A stretch of DNA of 64,000 bases, taken from the NCBI GenBank assembly GCA_044227665.1, contig JBGAWK010000001.1, positions 1-64,000 of the forward strand, given 5' to 3'. Position numbers and translations under genes: made by a program. This DNA is from JBGAWK01 sp044227665 (GTDB taxonomy: Bacteria > Bacteroidota > Bacteroidia > Chitinophagales > JADIYW01). The notes under the pieces were generated by a model that was not told the DNA's origin, did not search any database, and saw only the letters and a list, made by a program, of their open reading frames with translations. Positions 44,347 to 53,256 of the stretch are shown one piece after another (within the stretch, counting starts at the first letter, position 1; each line of letters begins with the position of its first letter).

Positions 44347-45096
44347 CTAGAACAAAAATCCGATACGCATGCCAAAATTTCGAGCAGCAACGCGTTCTTT
44401 ATCTTCATCATTTAGAACATTCATAAAGCCATTAGTAAAAAACAAGCCCAGGACCAAGGATGTGTTTTCAGTAAAGGAATATTCTACACCACCTTCAACT
44501 TGTAAGCCCAAATTGAAAGGCATAACCCTCTTTATAGCATTAGTGCCGCCATTATAGAATGGCACATCTATGAGCTTAAGGTTGTCATTTTCAGTTACGA
44601 TTACGGTTGTGCCGTCTTGTGGCAACGCTTGTAAGTCTTCGAACCTTATCGCCGCCCTGCGTCTGATGATGAACTCCGGCAAAAGTCCAAATGCTCCATA
44701 GTAAGTAAAGTCATTGACTTGATTGGAGCGAAGTTTTAAGGTAGCCGGAATTTGCAAGTATTGAAGTTTTCCGGTAATATTGGAGGCAACATCTGCATAC
44801 ACCATGCCCATATCTCCCATTACAGAATCTCTTATCGCGGAAGTAAGCTTTCCTCCCGACATGCCGATAGTAAGTCCTGTGCCAAAAGCATAGCGATCGT
44901 TGTTGCCAAATTTATAATCACAGATGATGCCGTATTGGAAAGAAAATCTTGCTCCGTCACTTTTCATAAGCTGGTTGTCCGGCTTCCACCAATTTATGCC
45001 AGGATTCGCCGTAAACCCAAATCTGAATCTGTCACCATCTAGCGCAAAACTCTTTGCAACTATTAACAAAGAAAACAACAGGATATATTTTTTCAT
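44347..45096 (-). CDS. PorT-like outer membrane beta-barrel protein
   Basis: A 249-residue protein with a signal peptide (MKKYILLFSLLIVAKSFA) and alternating aromatic/polar strands typical of the outer membrane beta-barrel (PorT/OmpA-type) group: GFTANPGINWW, FSFQYGIICDYKFG, YAFGTGLTIGM, LQYLQIPATLKLRS, TYYGAFGLLPEFIIRR. The final residue is Phe (RIGFLF). PorT itself is a T9SS component, but many PorT-family barrels are unrelated to secretion, so the family name is used loosely. It lies between nadE and gldB, divergent from gldB. Confidence 0.72.
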   Translation of the reverse strand: MKKYILLFSLLIVAKSFALDGDRFRFGFTANPGINWWKPDNQLMKSDGARFSFQYGIICDYKFGNNDRYAFGTGLTIGMSGGKLTSAIRDSVMGDMGMVYADVASNITGKLQYLQIPATLKLRSNQVNDFTYYGAFGLLPEFIIRRRAAIRFEDLQALPQDGTTVIVTENDNLKLIDVPFYNGGTNAIKRVMPFNLGLQVEGGVEYSFTENTSLVLGLFFTNGFMNVLNDEDKERVAARNFGMRIGFLF

Positions 45097-45101
45097 ACTC
45101 G

Positions 45102-45109
45102 TATTTTTG
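45102..45109 (+). promoter_or_regulatory. Putative -7 promoter element of gldB
   Basis: TATTTTTG matches TAnnTTTG and ends 14 bases before the gldB ATG, in the 27-base gap between two divergent genes. Confidence 0.5.
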
Positions 45110-45123
45110 TAGAAAATGTTTTA

Positions 45124-46155
45124 ATGTCCAAATATCTAAAAATCTTCGTAATAATTAGTCTTGTTTTGCTAATATTTAACGATTGCCGCCATAGAGATAC
45201 AAAGCATCCTGATGTAGATGCGATACAAGTAGATGCTGAAATATATAGATTTGAAAGGGATTTGTTTGCCATAGACCCCAATAATATGGCTGAAGGGCTT
45301 GCTGCCCTAGACAAGAAGTATCCGCGCTTCTATCCCGTATTTATAGGCCAAGTGCTACAGGCATCTGCTACACCCAAGGACTATACCTCCTATGCTCCCC
45401 TGATGAGAGAGTTTATTACGCTGCCCTCTATGAAAGGATTGTACGATACGGTACAGGATGTTTTTGGGAACTTCAAGCCTTACGAAAGAGACCTTACCCG
45501 TATGCTCATCTATTACAAATATTACTTTCCCAAAGAACCTACGCCAAAGGTATATACTTTTATCTCCGAGTTTGTACAAGGGGCTTTCACTTACGACAAA
45601 GACATATTAGGATTGGGGCTAGATTTACATATTGGGGCAAAGTACCGCTATTATCCAGCGCTGAATATCCCTACTTTTATCATAAAAAAACTAGACCCCA
45701 AATACCTCGTTACCGATGCTGCAGAGGTGTTGCTTACCAATATGACAGAAGCCCCTATAAATGGAAAGCTTTTGGACATGATGATATATACAGGAAAGAT
45801 AGCCTATGGCAAAAGCTTACTGCTTCCCGACCGCAGCGAGGAAGATATTTTAGCCTACGGCAAAAAAGATTTACAGTGGTGTAACGATAACGAAAAAGAA
45901 ATATGGACATTTTTTATCCAACATGATTTACTCTATAAAGCCCGCCAAGATGAATATTACAAATACATTCAGGATGGCCCTACAACTTTCGGCATGCCTC
46001 AGGGTGCGCCATCGCGCGTAGGGGTGTGGACAGGCTATAGAATTGTGAAATCTTATATGGAAAAAAATAAAAATGTACCTTTAGCACAACTATTTAGTAT
46101 TACCGATGCACAAAAGATTTTGGAAGAATCCGGATATAAGCCTAAAAGAAAATAG
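45124..46155 (+). CDS. gldB: Gliding motility lipoprotein GldB
   Basis: A 343-residue GldB homologue, essential for gliding and for stability of other Gld proteins in F. johnsoniae. The N-terminus is hydrophobic (YLKIFVIISLVLLIF) and ends in a poor lipobox (FNDC). The mature part starts IQVDAEIYRFERDLFAID and contains YTSYAPLMREFITLPSMKGLYDTV, the Zn-peptidase-like part of the family, and FGMPQGAPSRVGVWTGYRIVKSYM. It neighbours nadE, as in several Bacteroidetes genomes. GldC is not adjacent; a GNAT gene follows instead. Confidence 0.9.
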   Translation: MSKYLKIFVIISLVLLIFNDCRHRDTKHPDVDAIQVDAEIYRFERDLFAIDPNNMAEGLAALDKKYPRFYPVFIGQVLQASATPKDYTSYAPLMREFITLPSMKGLYDTVQDVFGNFKPYERDLTRMLIYYKYYFPKEPTPKVYTFISEFVQGAFTYDKDILGLGLDLHIGAKYRYYPALNIPTFIIKKLDPKYLVTDAAEVLLTNMTEAPINGKLLDMMIYTGKIAYGKSLLLPDRSEEDILAYGKKDLQWCNDNEKEIWTFFIQHDLLYKARQDEYYKYIQDGPTTFGMPQGAPSRVGVWTGYRIVKSYMEKNKNVPLAQLFSITDAQKILEESGYKPKRK

Positions 46156-46158
46156 CTT

Positions 46159-46656
46159 TTGATAACTTTTGACAAAGACAACAGCTATTTTTTGAGCAAC
46201 GAGAAGTCGCTGCTTCAAGTAGATCGTATATATTATTTTCTCAAGAATCATTCCTATTGGGCAACCCAGCGCACCTTGGAAACAATAATCACAGGCATAG
46301 ATCACTCGTATTGTGTAGGTATTTATTACAGAGATACGTGGAGTAGCTTTTCCATAGAGTCACAGATAGGGTTTGCTAGGGTTATTACCGATTATGCGAC
46401 CTTTGCCTATCTCTGCGATGTGTATATCGAAGACTATCATCGCGATAAGGGTTTGGCGACATGGATGCTTACACATGTCTTAGAAAATCCCGATTTCTCG
46501 CAAATCAAAAGATGGATGTTAGGCACTAGGGATAAACATAGCCTATATCACAAACACGGCTTCAGCGCAATTTCTTCCCCTGAAAGATGGATGGAGAAAG
46601 TAGCGGAAAATCTTCCTCTTAGCAACTCCTTTATCAAGAAAGTGGCGAATAAATAA
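46159..46656 (+). CDS. GNAT-family N-acetyltransferase
   Basis: A 165-residue acetyl-CoA-dependent transferase. The GNAT core shows VGIYYRD, GFARVITDYATFAYLCDVYIEDYHRDKGLATWML (motif A with RDKGLA) and KHGFSAISSPERWM. The substrate is unknown. It must start at TTG (46159) because no ATG occurs before the conserved FLSNEKSLL helix. It starts four bases after the gldB stop, so it is very likely co-transcribed. It is convergent with the next gene (15-base gap). Confidence 0.85.
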   Translation: MITFDKDNSYFLSNEKSLLQVDRIYYFLKNHSYWATQRTLETIITGIDHSYCVGIYYRDTWSSFSIESQIGFARVITDYATFAYLCDVYIEDYHRDKGLATWMLTHVLENPDFSQIKRWMLGTRDKHSLYHKHGFSAISSPERWMEKVAENLPLSNSFIKKVANK

Positions 46657-46671
46657 AATAGGATTTGGCTG

Positions 46672-47088
46672 TTAATAGGAACTGTCGTCGGGAATATTCT
46701 CTGCCTCGTCGAGGTGGTCTTCTAGACTATCTTCCATATCATCCTCGTCGAAGTCATCCTCATCATTGTCATATTTGAACTCATCCTCTTGGTCTCCGCT
46801 ACCAAAGTCTTCATCGTCTTCGCCTTGATAGGATTTATCCGCATCAATGCTTAGCGGTTCAATATCCTCTAAGTCAAAATCATCTACCATTTTTTGTAGC
46901 TGGGTAGATACTTTTACCAAATATGCGGTATCTTCCAGCTCTATAGGCACGGCAGAGATTTTCTCATTCTTGGCATTATTAAAAGTAATGATGGCTTTAT
47001 TATATCCATGAGGATATTTTTCTGCTAAGGCGTGTAGTACTTCCTCTGGAACATTTTTGTAGTCAACAATTACGCGTTTTTTTATCAT
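46672..47088 (-). CDS. Conserved protein with very acidic C-terminal tail
   Basis: A 138-residue protein. A compact N-terminal domain (about 1-75: MIKKRVIVDYKNVPEEVLHAL, AIITFNNAKNEKISAVPIELEDTAYLVKV) precedes a tail in which more than half the residues are Asp or Glu. I recall similar small Bacteroidetes proteins of unknown function. The start at 47088 is preferred over 47145, whose 19 extra residues lack family character. The tail could mimic nucleic acid or bind cations or ribosomal proteins, but nothing in the sequence decides. Confidence 0.75.
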   Translation of the reverse strand: MIKKRVIVDYKNVPEEVLHALAEKYPHGYNKAIITFNNAKNEKISAVPIELEDTAYLVKVSTQLQKMVDDFDLEDIEPLSIDADKSYQGEDDEDFGSGDQEDEFKYDNDEDDFDEDDMEDSLEDHLDEAENIPDDSSY

Positions 47089-47211
47089 AAAATATAAAGA
47101 ATGATTGGCGCGATAAAAGTAATCCGATTTTTCAAAATTGTACAATACTCACTAAAAAAAATTTACTTTTTTTGTGCGTAACTGTTTTTTAGCTCTTTTT
47201 TTAATACTGAT

Positions 47212-49869
47212 CTAATAATTCAAAACGCTTCCCAGCCAGCGTTCTATATCTTCTATGTTCATGCTTTTGCGTTGCGCATAGTCTTCTATTTGGTCTTTGC
47301 CTATCTTTCCAAGTCCAAAGTAGCGGCTCTCGGGATGTGAAAAATACCAACCACTCACCGCCGCAGTCGGATACATGGCCATACTTTCTGTAAGGGTGAT
47401 TCCTGTATTATTTGTAACGTCCAAAATTTGGAAGAGTATTTCTTTCTCTGTATGGTCAGGGCAGGCAGGATATCCCGGCGCAGGACGTATGCCTATATAT
47501 TTTTCACGTATCAGCGATTCCTTGTCCATCTTCTCATCAACAGCATATCCCCAGTACTCCGTGCGTGCCAATTCGTGCATGCGCTCGGCAAGGGCTTCGG
47601 CAAGTCTATCTGCCAGTGCTTTCAGGAGGATGGCACTATAGTCGTCATGCTGTGCTTCAAATTCTGCCAACTTGCCTTCTATGCCTATGCCTGCTGTCAC
47701 GGCAAATGCCCCTATATAGTCTTGTAAGCCACTATCCGCAGGGGCAATAAAGTCGGCAAGGCAGAAGTTCGGCAGGCTTTCTGCTTTTTTGTTCTGCTGG
47801 CGTAGATGATGTAAGACCCTCTTTTGTCCATGGGCAGAAATATGGATGTCGTCTTCTACCGCATTGGCGGGAAAAAAGCCTATTACAGCGCGCGCTTTTA
47901 ACCATTTTTCAGTTATTATATCTTCCAACATTCTTTGCGCATCATCGTATAGTTTTTGTGCTTCTGTTCCTACTATTTTATCTTCTAATATTTTGGGGAA
48001 CTTGCCGTGCAATTCCCAGGTTTGGAAGAACGGTGTCCAATCTATGTATGCTTTTAGCTCCGCTAAATTATATGATTCAAAAACTTTTACGCCTAAGTTT
48101 TTTGGTATAGGTGGCGTATAATCCTTCCAGTCTATTTGTGTCTTATTCTGCCGGGCATCAGAGATAGAGAGATATTCTTTAGAAACATTCTTGCTAAAAT
48201 GTTTGTCTCTCATCATGGCATATTCTTCTTTGGCATTTTCTTTCAGACCTATGGCATCTTCTTTATTTAATAATTGCGTAGCTATGGGTACGCTTCTAGA
48301 AGCATCAAGCACATAGATTACCCCTCCGGAATAGACGGGATCAATTTTCACGGCAGTATGTAGTTTGGAGGTGGTAGCACCGCCTATCAGCAAGGGCGTA
48401 TTCAGGCCCCTGCGTTCCATTTCTTTGGCTACGAAGACCATTTCATCTAGGGATGGTGTGATGAGGCCGCTGAGGCCTATTATGTCTGCATGGTGTTTTT
48501 GAGCCTCATCCAAAATCTTTTCGGCAGATACCATTACCCCCAAGTCTATAATTTCGAAATTATTGCACGCCAAGACAACGCCCACGATGTTTTTGCCTAT
48601 ATCGTGTACATCTCCTTTTACTGTAGCAAGCAAGATTTTTCCTAATTTTTTAGCGCCCTCATGATGCTCTGCTTCAATATATGGCTGCAAATAGGCTACG
48701 GCTTTTTTCATTACTCTGGCAGATTTTACCACCTGCGGTAAAAACATCTTACCGCTGCCAAAGAGGTCGCCCACGATATTCATACCATCCATGAGCGGTC
48801 CTTCTATAACCTGTAATGGGCGTTCGTATTGTTGACGACAAGCTTCGGTATCTATATCTATAAAATCCACGATGCCTTTTACTAGCGCATGTTGTAATCT
48901 TTCCTGTACGGTACCCTCGCGCCATACTAAGGTTTCTTCTTTTTTCTTCGCATTACCTTTTACGGTTTCTGCATATTCCAGCAATCGCTCTGTGGCTTCT
49001 TCCGTTCTATTGAGAAGTACATCCTCTACATATTGTAAAAGTTTCTTGTCTATATCATCATACACCTCCAGCATAGAGGGGTTTACTATACCCATATCCA
49101 TGCCATGCTTTATGGCATGATAGAGGAATGCTGAGTGCATAGCCTCCCTTACTTTGTTGTTGCCCCGAAAGCTAAAAGAGACATTGCTTACCCCTCCGCT
49201 CACATGAGCACCTAAAAGGTTCTTTCGTATCCATGCCGTGGCGTTAAAGAAGTCTATGGCATTATTGCGGTGTTCTTCCATGCCTGTAGCTACAGGAAAG
49301 ATATTAGGGTCAAAAATAATGTCGTGCGGATTGAAGCCTACTTGTCCTGTTAGGATGTCGTAGCTTCGCTGGCATATTGCAATTCTGCGCTCATAGCTGT
49401 CGGCCTGTCCTGCTTCATCAAAAGCCATAACGACAGTAGCGGCTCCATATTTTTTTATAAGCTTAGCCTGTTTTACGAACTCCTCTTCACCACTTTTCAG
49501 GCTTATAGAGTTGACGATACATTTCCCCTGTACACATTTGAGGCCCTCTTCTATGATTTCCCATTTTGAGGAGTCTATCATAATAGGAATTCGGGCTATC
49601 TCTGGCTCTGACATCACGAGATGCAAAAACTTTGTCATCGCAGCTACACCATCTATCATTCCTTCGTCCATATTGACATCCAGAATTTGGGCACCCCCGC
49701 GTACTTGTTCTAGTGCTACGGACAAGGCGTCTTCATAGCGATCTTCTTTTATCATCTTCAGAAACGCTGCCGATCCCGTGACGTTGGTACGCTCCCCAAT
49801 ATTGATAAAGTTAGTGTCCTCTGTTACGATTAGTGGTTCTAATCCTGATAGTCTTAAAGATTGGCTCAT
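47212..49869 (-). CDS. metH: Methionine synthase, B12-binding and reactivation part (MetH C-terminal module)
   Basis: An 885-residue piece of cobalamin-dependent methionine synthase. It carries the pterin-binding domain (FINIGERTNVTGSAAF, VDFIDIDTEA region), the cobalamin cap and B12 domain with DVHDIGKNIVG (lower-ligand His) and GLSGLITPSL, and the AdoMet activation domain at the end (RPAPGYPACPDH, YFGLGKIGKDQIEDYAQRK). The homocysteine-binding domain is a separate gene just upstream, so the enzyme is split. The ATG at 49869 begins 20 bases after that gene's stop codon; an upstream ATG (49899) overlaps it by 11 bases. Confidence 0.95.
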   Translation of the reverse strand: MSQSLRLSGLEPLIVTEDTNFINIGERTNVTGSAAFLKMIKEDRYEDALSVALEQVRGGAQILDVNMDEGMIDGVAAMTKFLHLVMSEPEIARIPIMIDSSKWEIIEEGLKCVQGKCIVNSISLKSGEEEFVKQAKLIKKYGAATVVMAFDEAGQADSYERRIAICQRSYDILTGQVGFNPHDIIFDPNIFPVATGMEEHRNNAIDFFNATAWIRKNLLGAHVSGGVSNVSFSFRGNNKVREAMHSAFLYHAIKHGMDMGIVNPSMLEVYDDIDKKLLQYVEDVLLNRTEEATERLLEYAETVKGNAKKKEETLVWREGTVQERLQHALVKGIVDFIDIDTEACRQQYERPLQVIEGPLMDGMNIVGDLFGSGKMFLPQVVKSARVMKKAVAYLQPYIEAEHHEGAKKLGKILLATVKGDVHDIGKNIVGVVLACNNFEIIDLGVMVSAEKILDEAQKHHADIIGLSGLITPSLDEMVFVAKEMERRGLNTPLLIGGATTSKLHTAVKIDPVYSGGVIYVLDASRSVPIATQLLNKEDAIGLKENAKEEYAMMRDKHFSKNVSKEYLSISDARQNKTQIDWKDYTPPIPKNLGVKVFESYNLAELKAYIDWTPFFQTWELHGKFPKILEDKIVGTEAQKLYDDAQRMLEDIITEKWLKARAVIGFFPANAVEDDIHISAHGQKRVLHHLRQQNKKAESLPNFCLADFIAPADSGLQDYIGAFAVTAGIGIEGKLAEFEAQHDDYSAILLKALADRLAEALAERMHELARTEYWGYAVDEKMDKESLIREKYIGIRPAPGYPACPDHTEKEILFQILDVTNNTGITLTESMAMYPTAAVSGWYFSHPESRYFGLGKIGKDQIEDYAQRKSMNIEDIERWLGSVLNY

Positions 49870-49888
49870 TGTATTTTTTATATGATAA

Positions 49889-50911
49889 CTATTCGGCATA
49901 TTGCTGTATCTCCACTTGTCGAGGGGTGTATCGAGCTGCTACGGCTGCAATAGCTCGTATATGATCGGGGGTGGTTCCACAGCATCCTCCTATGATATTG
50001 ATAAGTCCTAGCTGTAGAAACTCTTCTATCTGTGCTGCCATCATTTCTGGTGTTTCATCATACTTGCCGAAGGCATTGGGAAGTCCGGCATTGGGATGTG
50101 CGCTCACAGCAAAGGGTGCTTGCTGTGCCAGTATTTGCAGGTAGGGTCTCAGCTCCTTGGCGCCAAGAGCGCAATTAAGACCTATAGACAAAAGGGGGAC
50201 ATGTTCTACAGATATTAGGAAGGCTTCGGTAGTTTGTCCCGACAGGGTACGTCCGCTGGCATCTGTAATAGTACCGGAAACCATTACAGGATAGGCGATG
50301 CCCATCTCTTCATATAATGTCTGTATGGCGAATAGTGCTGCTTTGGCGTTGAGGGTATCAAAGATGGTTTCTACGAGTAAGATGTCTGCGCCTCCGTCTA
50401 TGAGTCCTTTGGCTTGCTCATAGTATGCAGCAGTAAGCGCATCGAAAGTTATAGCCCTAAATCCGGGGTCGTTTACATCTGGAGATAGCGATGCGGTACG
50501 ATTGGTAGGCCCTATAGCTCCAGCGACGAAGCGTGGCTTCTTGGGATTTTTTGCTGTAAATTCCCCTGCTACTTCTTTTGCTACCTTTGCTCCTTCATAG
50601 TTTAGGCGATATACTTCGGATTCTAGGTGATAGTCTGCCTGTGCTATTGTAGTGCTGCTGAAAGTATTCGTCTCTACTATGTCTGCTCCGGCTTCAAAAT
50701 ATGCTGCATGTATTTCCCTGATAATATCCGGGCGAGTAAGGGTAAGCAAGTCATTGTTACCTTTTAGTGGATGATTATGGTCTTGGAATATCTCCCCTCG
50801 ATAATCATTCTCTTCAAGGTTATAGCGTTGTATCATCGTACCCATAGCTCCATCTAGGATGAGGATACGCTCTTTCAACAGTTCTTGCAATAGTTGTACT
50901 CTATCTGTCAT
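49889..50911 (-). CDS. metH: Methionine synthase, homocysteine S-methyltransferase part (MetH N-terminal module)
   Basis: A 340-residue homocysteine-binding module. It has LILDGAMGTMIQRYNL, VETNTFSSTTIAQADY and the zinc ligands: Cys of GLNCALGAKELRP and the pair in IGGCCGTTPDHIRAI. The following gene supplies the folate, B12 and AdoMet domains, so the full MetH reaction (homocysteine plus methyl-tetrahydrofolate to methionine) is split between two proteins. A SAM-I riboswitch leader lies between its promoter and ATG. Confidence 0.95.
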   Translation of the reverse strand: MTDRVQLLQELLKERILILDGAMGTMIQRYNLEENDYRGEIFQDHNHPLKGNNDLLTLTRPDIIREIHAAYFEAGADIVETNTFSSTTIAQADYHLESEVYRLNYEGAKVAKEVAGEFTAKNPKKPRFVAGAIGPTNRTASLSPDVNDPGFRAITFDALTAAYYEQAKGLIDGGADILLVETIFDTLNAKAALFAIQTLYEEMGIAYPVMVSGTITDASGRTLSGQTTEAFLISVEHVPLLSIGLNCALGAKELRPYLQILAQQAPFAVSAHPNAGLPNAFGKYDETPEMMAAQIEEFLQLGLINIIGGCCGTTPDHIRAIAAVAARYTPRQVEIQQYAE

Positions 50912-50961
50912 AATATTTGTTTACAGAAAGAAAAATCAGGTATGATGTCTTTGGATACTTC

Positions 50962-51075
50962 CGCTTATCTTCTCCCAAGTTCGTCGAGATAGGATTTGGC
51001 ACCTTCCGACCTTATGGGGCTGGGGTTGCCAAGACTTCATCGGGCCTAATCCCTCCGTCTTTCATAATAAGCTCT
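50962..51075 (-). promoter_or_regulatory. SAM-I (S-box) riboswitch controlling metH
   Basis: On the minus strand this leader has the SAM-I core in order: P1 5' arm GCTTAT, P2 around AAGAC, GGAGGGA, GGCCC, TGAA, GTCTTGGCAACC, GGTGCCAAATCC, and the P1 3' arm AGATAAGC. P1 pairs over six bases (GCTTAT/ATAAGC) and P2 pairs AAGAC with GTCTT around the kink-turn. It sits between a TATCTTTG promoter element and the metH start, the right place for feedback by S-adenosylmethionine. I do not see a convincing terminator in the 50-base expression platform, so control of translation is possible. Confidence 0.93.
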
Positions 51076-51101
51076 ACACCATTTTGGCATAGAATCTATG
51101 A

Positions 51102-51109
51102 CAAAGATA
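51102..51109 (-). promoter_or_regulatory. Putative -7 promoter element of the riboswitch-metH transcript
   Basis: TATCTTTG on the minus strand matches TAnnTTTG and lies 26 bases upstream of the riboswitch P1. It overlaps no gene, as the neighbouring gene stops at 51114. Confidence 0.5.
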
Positions 51110-51113
51110 GATA

Positions 51114-52643
51114 CTATAAGTCTGCTATAAAATATTTTTGCAACAATGCATGGGTCAGGCTAAATTTTTTGCCATAAGACAATTTTTGATGTGCTTCAAA
51201 ATCATTTTTCAGGGGAATATAATCTGGATTCTTTTTATTGAGCAAGATAAGGTTGTAAGAGTTCATATAGCGTTTACCTATGGCGGCAAGTTCATATTCT
51301 GGATGTTTTTTCAAGAAGGCAAAAAACACCTCCTGCGCCGTATTGTTTTTATCGTTAGAGAGGGTTACTATGGCACTTTTTAGAGAGGGCTGATTGGCGA
51401 ATACGACTATCACATCAGGATTGCACTTTTCCATATAAGCGACAGATAGTGGATTCCGTGCCAAATAGGTGTCGCATAAAGCAAGCAGGTCGAAAGTTTT
51501 CCATTCGGCATAATAGGGTATGGCTCCAGCCTCACAGAGCATAAGTTTATAGTTTTTGTCCTTATATTTTGCAAGTCTTTTTCCGATATCTATATGCCCA
51601 TAGTGGAAATCTTTGGCATAGGGAAATATTACTTTATAAGCTGGTACAGTAGTAGAAAAATGTAAAACGACCAAAAATGATGATAGGAGCAAGAAAGCCT
51701 TTTTGTTATAAATATCTTTATAAATAAAAAATGCGATAAGCATGAGATAATAGGCACCGTGTGAGAAGAATCTGGCACCAATATCTGTGGCTAATGCCGA
51801 AGGATAGTATAAAAACACCAACAAAACCATGCTTACCACTACGAGCACTCGGAACTGGAAGTTGGCAGTCATAAAAAACAAGGCTACTAATAAAAATAAA
51901 TAGGGACTATTATTAAAATATATACTCACCAACGAAACAAGGTGGTGCATGTAGCTATCATTTACAGATTTTACATAAAATGTGTTGGGAAGCAGATAGC
52001 CAAAATATTTTACTCTCCAGACCATATAGACACCTGCCAATAAAAGCATCGCAATAAAATAGGCATACCTTTTCACCACCTGACCATTTTGCGCCGCTAG
52101 AGCAAAAAGGATTATAGAAAAAAGAGCCCCCTCTGGTCTTGTCAACGGGAGAAATAATAATAGCAGGTACAGATACCTTTCATTAGGACGCTTTAATAAC
52201 ACAATAATTGCCGTTTCTATCAACAGAAAAAGAAATAAAAAAGTCTCAAAGCCACTATAAAGATGTATGTAAATAAATGGATTGAACACCATAAACGAAC
52301 AGGCAATCAGGAACAATCTTTTGTCTGCAAGATGTTGCCAAAACCGAAAAATTAAAACGCCAAACAATAGTACATTTATAATTTTTAAAAACAGAAAAGT
52401 ATTCATTCCTATTAGCTCTGGAATAATCATCAAAACAGTATATAAAAAGCTGGTGTTTGCCTCTACATAGTCGTGGTCGGCATTCCAGTTCCAAATACCG
52501 TGTTCGACGAGATTTTTGGCATATCGTGCCATAATCAGCATATCGTCGGCACAGAAAGAAAAAGTGAAAAGACTAAAAACAACAAATGCAACACAAAGCA
52601 ATAGTGCTACGGGAATAAAATATCGGGGTAAACTTTTCGTCAT
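51114..52643 (-). CDS. GT-C-like polytopic glycosyltransferase or mannosyltransferase
   Basis: A 509-residue membrane protein with around 11 hydrophobic helices, starting YFIPVALLLCVAFVVFSLF. The first extracytoplasmic loop has ADDMLIMARYAKNLVEHGIWNWN, matching the DD/DE motif that GT-C enzymes carry after TM1. The roughly 170-residue soluble C-terminal part contains YAEWKTFDLLALCDTYLARNP. This suggests transfer of a sugar from a polyprenyl-phosphate donor to an envelope acceptor. The GT subfamily was not identified. It follows DUF1801 on the minus strand and has a TATTTTTG element upstream. Confidence 0.7.
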   Translation of the reverse strand: MTKSLPRYFIPVALLLCVAFVVFSLFTFSFCADDMLIMARYAKNLVEHGIWNWNADHDYVEANTSFLYTVLMIIPELIGMNTFLFLKIINVLLFGVLIFRFWQHLADKRLFLIACSFMVFNPFIYIHLYSGFETFLFLFLLIETAIIVLLKRPNERYLYLLLLFLPLTRPEGALFSIILFALAAQNGQVVKRYAYFIAMLLLAGVYMVWRVKYFGYLLPNTFYVKSVNDSYMHHLVSLVSIYFNNSPYLFLLVALFFMTANFQFRVLVVVSMVLLVFLYYPSALATDIGARFFSHGAYYLMLIAFFIYKDIYNKKAFLLLSSFLVVLHFSTTVPAYKVIFPYAKDFHYGHIDIGKRLAKYKDKNYKLMLCEAGAIPYYAEWKTFDLLALCDTYLARNPLSVAYMEKCNPDVIVVFANQPSLKSAIVTLSNDKNNTAQEVFFAFLKKHPEYELAAIGKRYMNSYNLILLNKKNPDYIPLKNDFEAHQKLSYGKKFSLTHALLQKYFIADL

Positions 52644-52670
52644 ACTTGTATTTTTTTAAAGTCAAGCATC

Positions 52671-52678
52671 CAAAAATA
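52671..52678 (-). promoter_or_regulatory. Putative -7 promoter element of the GT-C-like gene
   Basis: TATTTTTG on the minus strand matches TAnnTTTG, 27 bases upstream of the ATG and just below the DUF1801 stop. Confidence 0.45.
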
Positions 52679-52680
52679 CA

Positions 52681-53139
52681 TCATTTTCGAAATACCTGTT
52701 CATAGCATTTTATCCAGTCCTGTGGGTTCATCCTTTGAAATGTTTCTACAAGCAAATCTTGTGGGAGGGGTTGTTTCTTCTTGAATCTAATACAGCTCTT
52801 TCCTACATCTGGTGATGTGCCGATAAGTGCTGTAAAATTTTTTATAAATTCTTCCATCCATTCGGGATGGGCATATAAGCCCATGTGATAGAGGACTAAT
52901 TCCTTTTTGCGACAAGCTATAGAAATAAAAGGCAGGGGCGTCGAAGGCTTACAGTGGTAGCCTTTCGGGTATATGCTGTGCGGCACATAGTAGGTAGGGA
53001 GTCCATAACTCATTCCTTCTTCAAAACCTTCTGGAAGATATGTCCTCAGTAGTGTCCTCAAGATGATGATGTCTTCTTTACAGGCCTTATCACAACTTTC
53101 TATATACGCTGTTACGTCCGTACTTTCTTTTATTGCCAT
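52681..53139 (-). CDS. DUF1801 (YdhG-like) domain protein
   Basis: A 152-residue cytoplasmic protein of the DUF1801/YdhG superfamily. The motifs are DIIILRTLLRTYLPEGFEEGMSYGLPTYYV, FISIACRKKELVLYHMGLY and SCIRFKKKQPLPQDLL. The C-terminus (MNPQDWIKCYEQVF) is typical. No biochemical role is established. Related proteins are found next to stress and iron genes in other bacteria, but no such link is seen here. It is divergent from mutL. Confidence 0.85.
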   Translation of the reverse strand: MAIKESTDVTAYIESCDKACKEDIIILRTLLRTYLPEGFEEGMSYGLPTYYVPHSIYPKGYHCKPSTPLPFISIACRKKELVLYHMGLYAHPEWMEEFIKNFTALIGTSPDVGKSCIRFKKKQPLPQDLLVETFQRMNPQDWIKCYEQVFRK

Positions 53140-53256
53140 ACCCTAAAGGTATAAATATTTGTCTTCCGATAGATATACAAAGTTCTTAGAACAATTGATA
53201 CTATAAGGATTTAGGGATAATAAAGATTATTCGTAATATTGTACGAGCAATACTAT

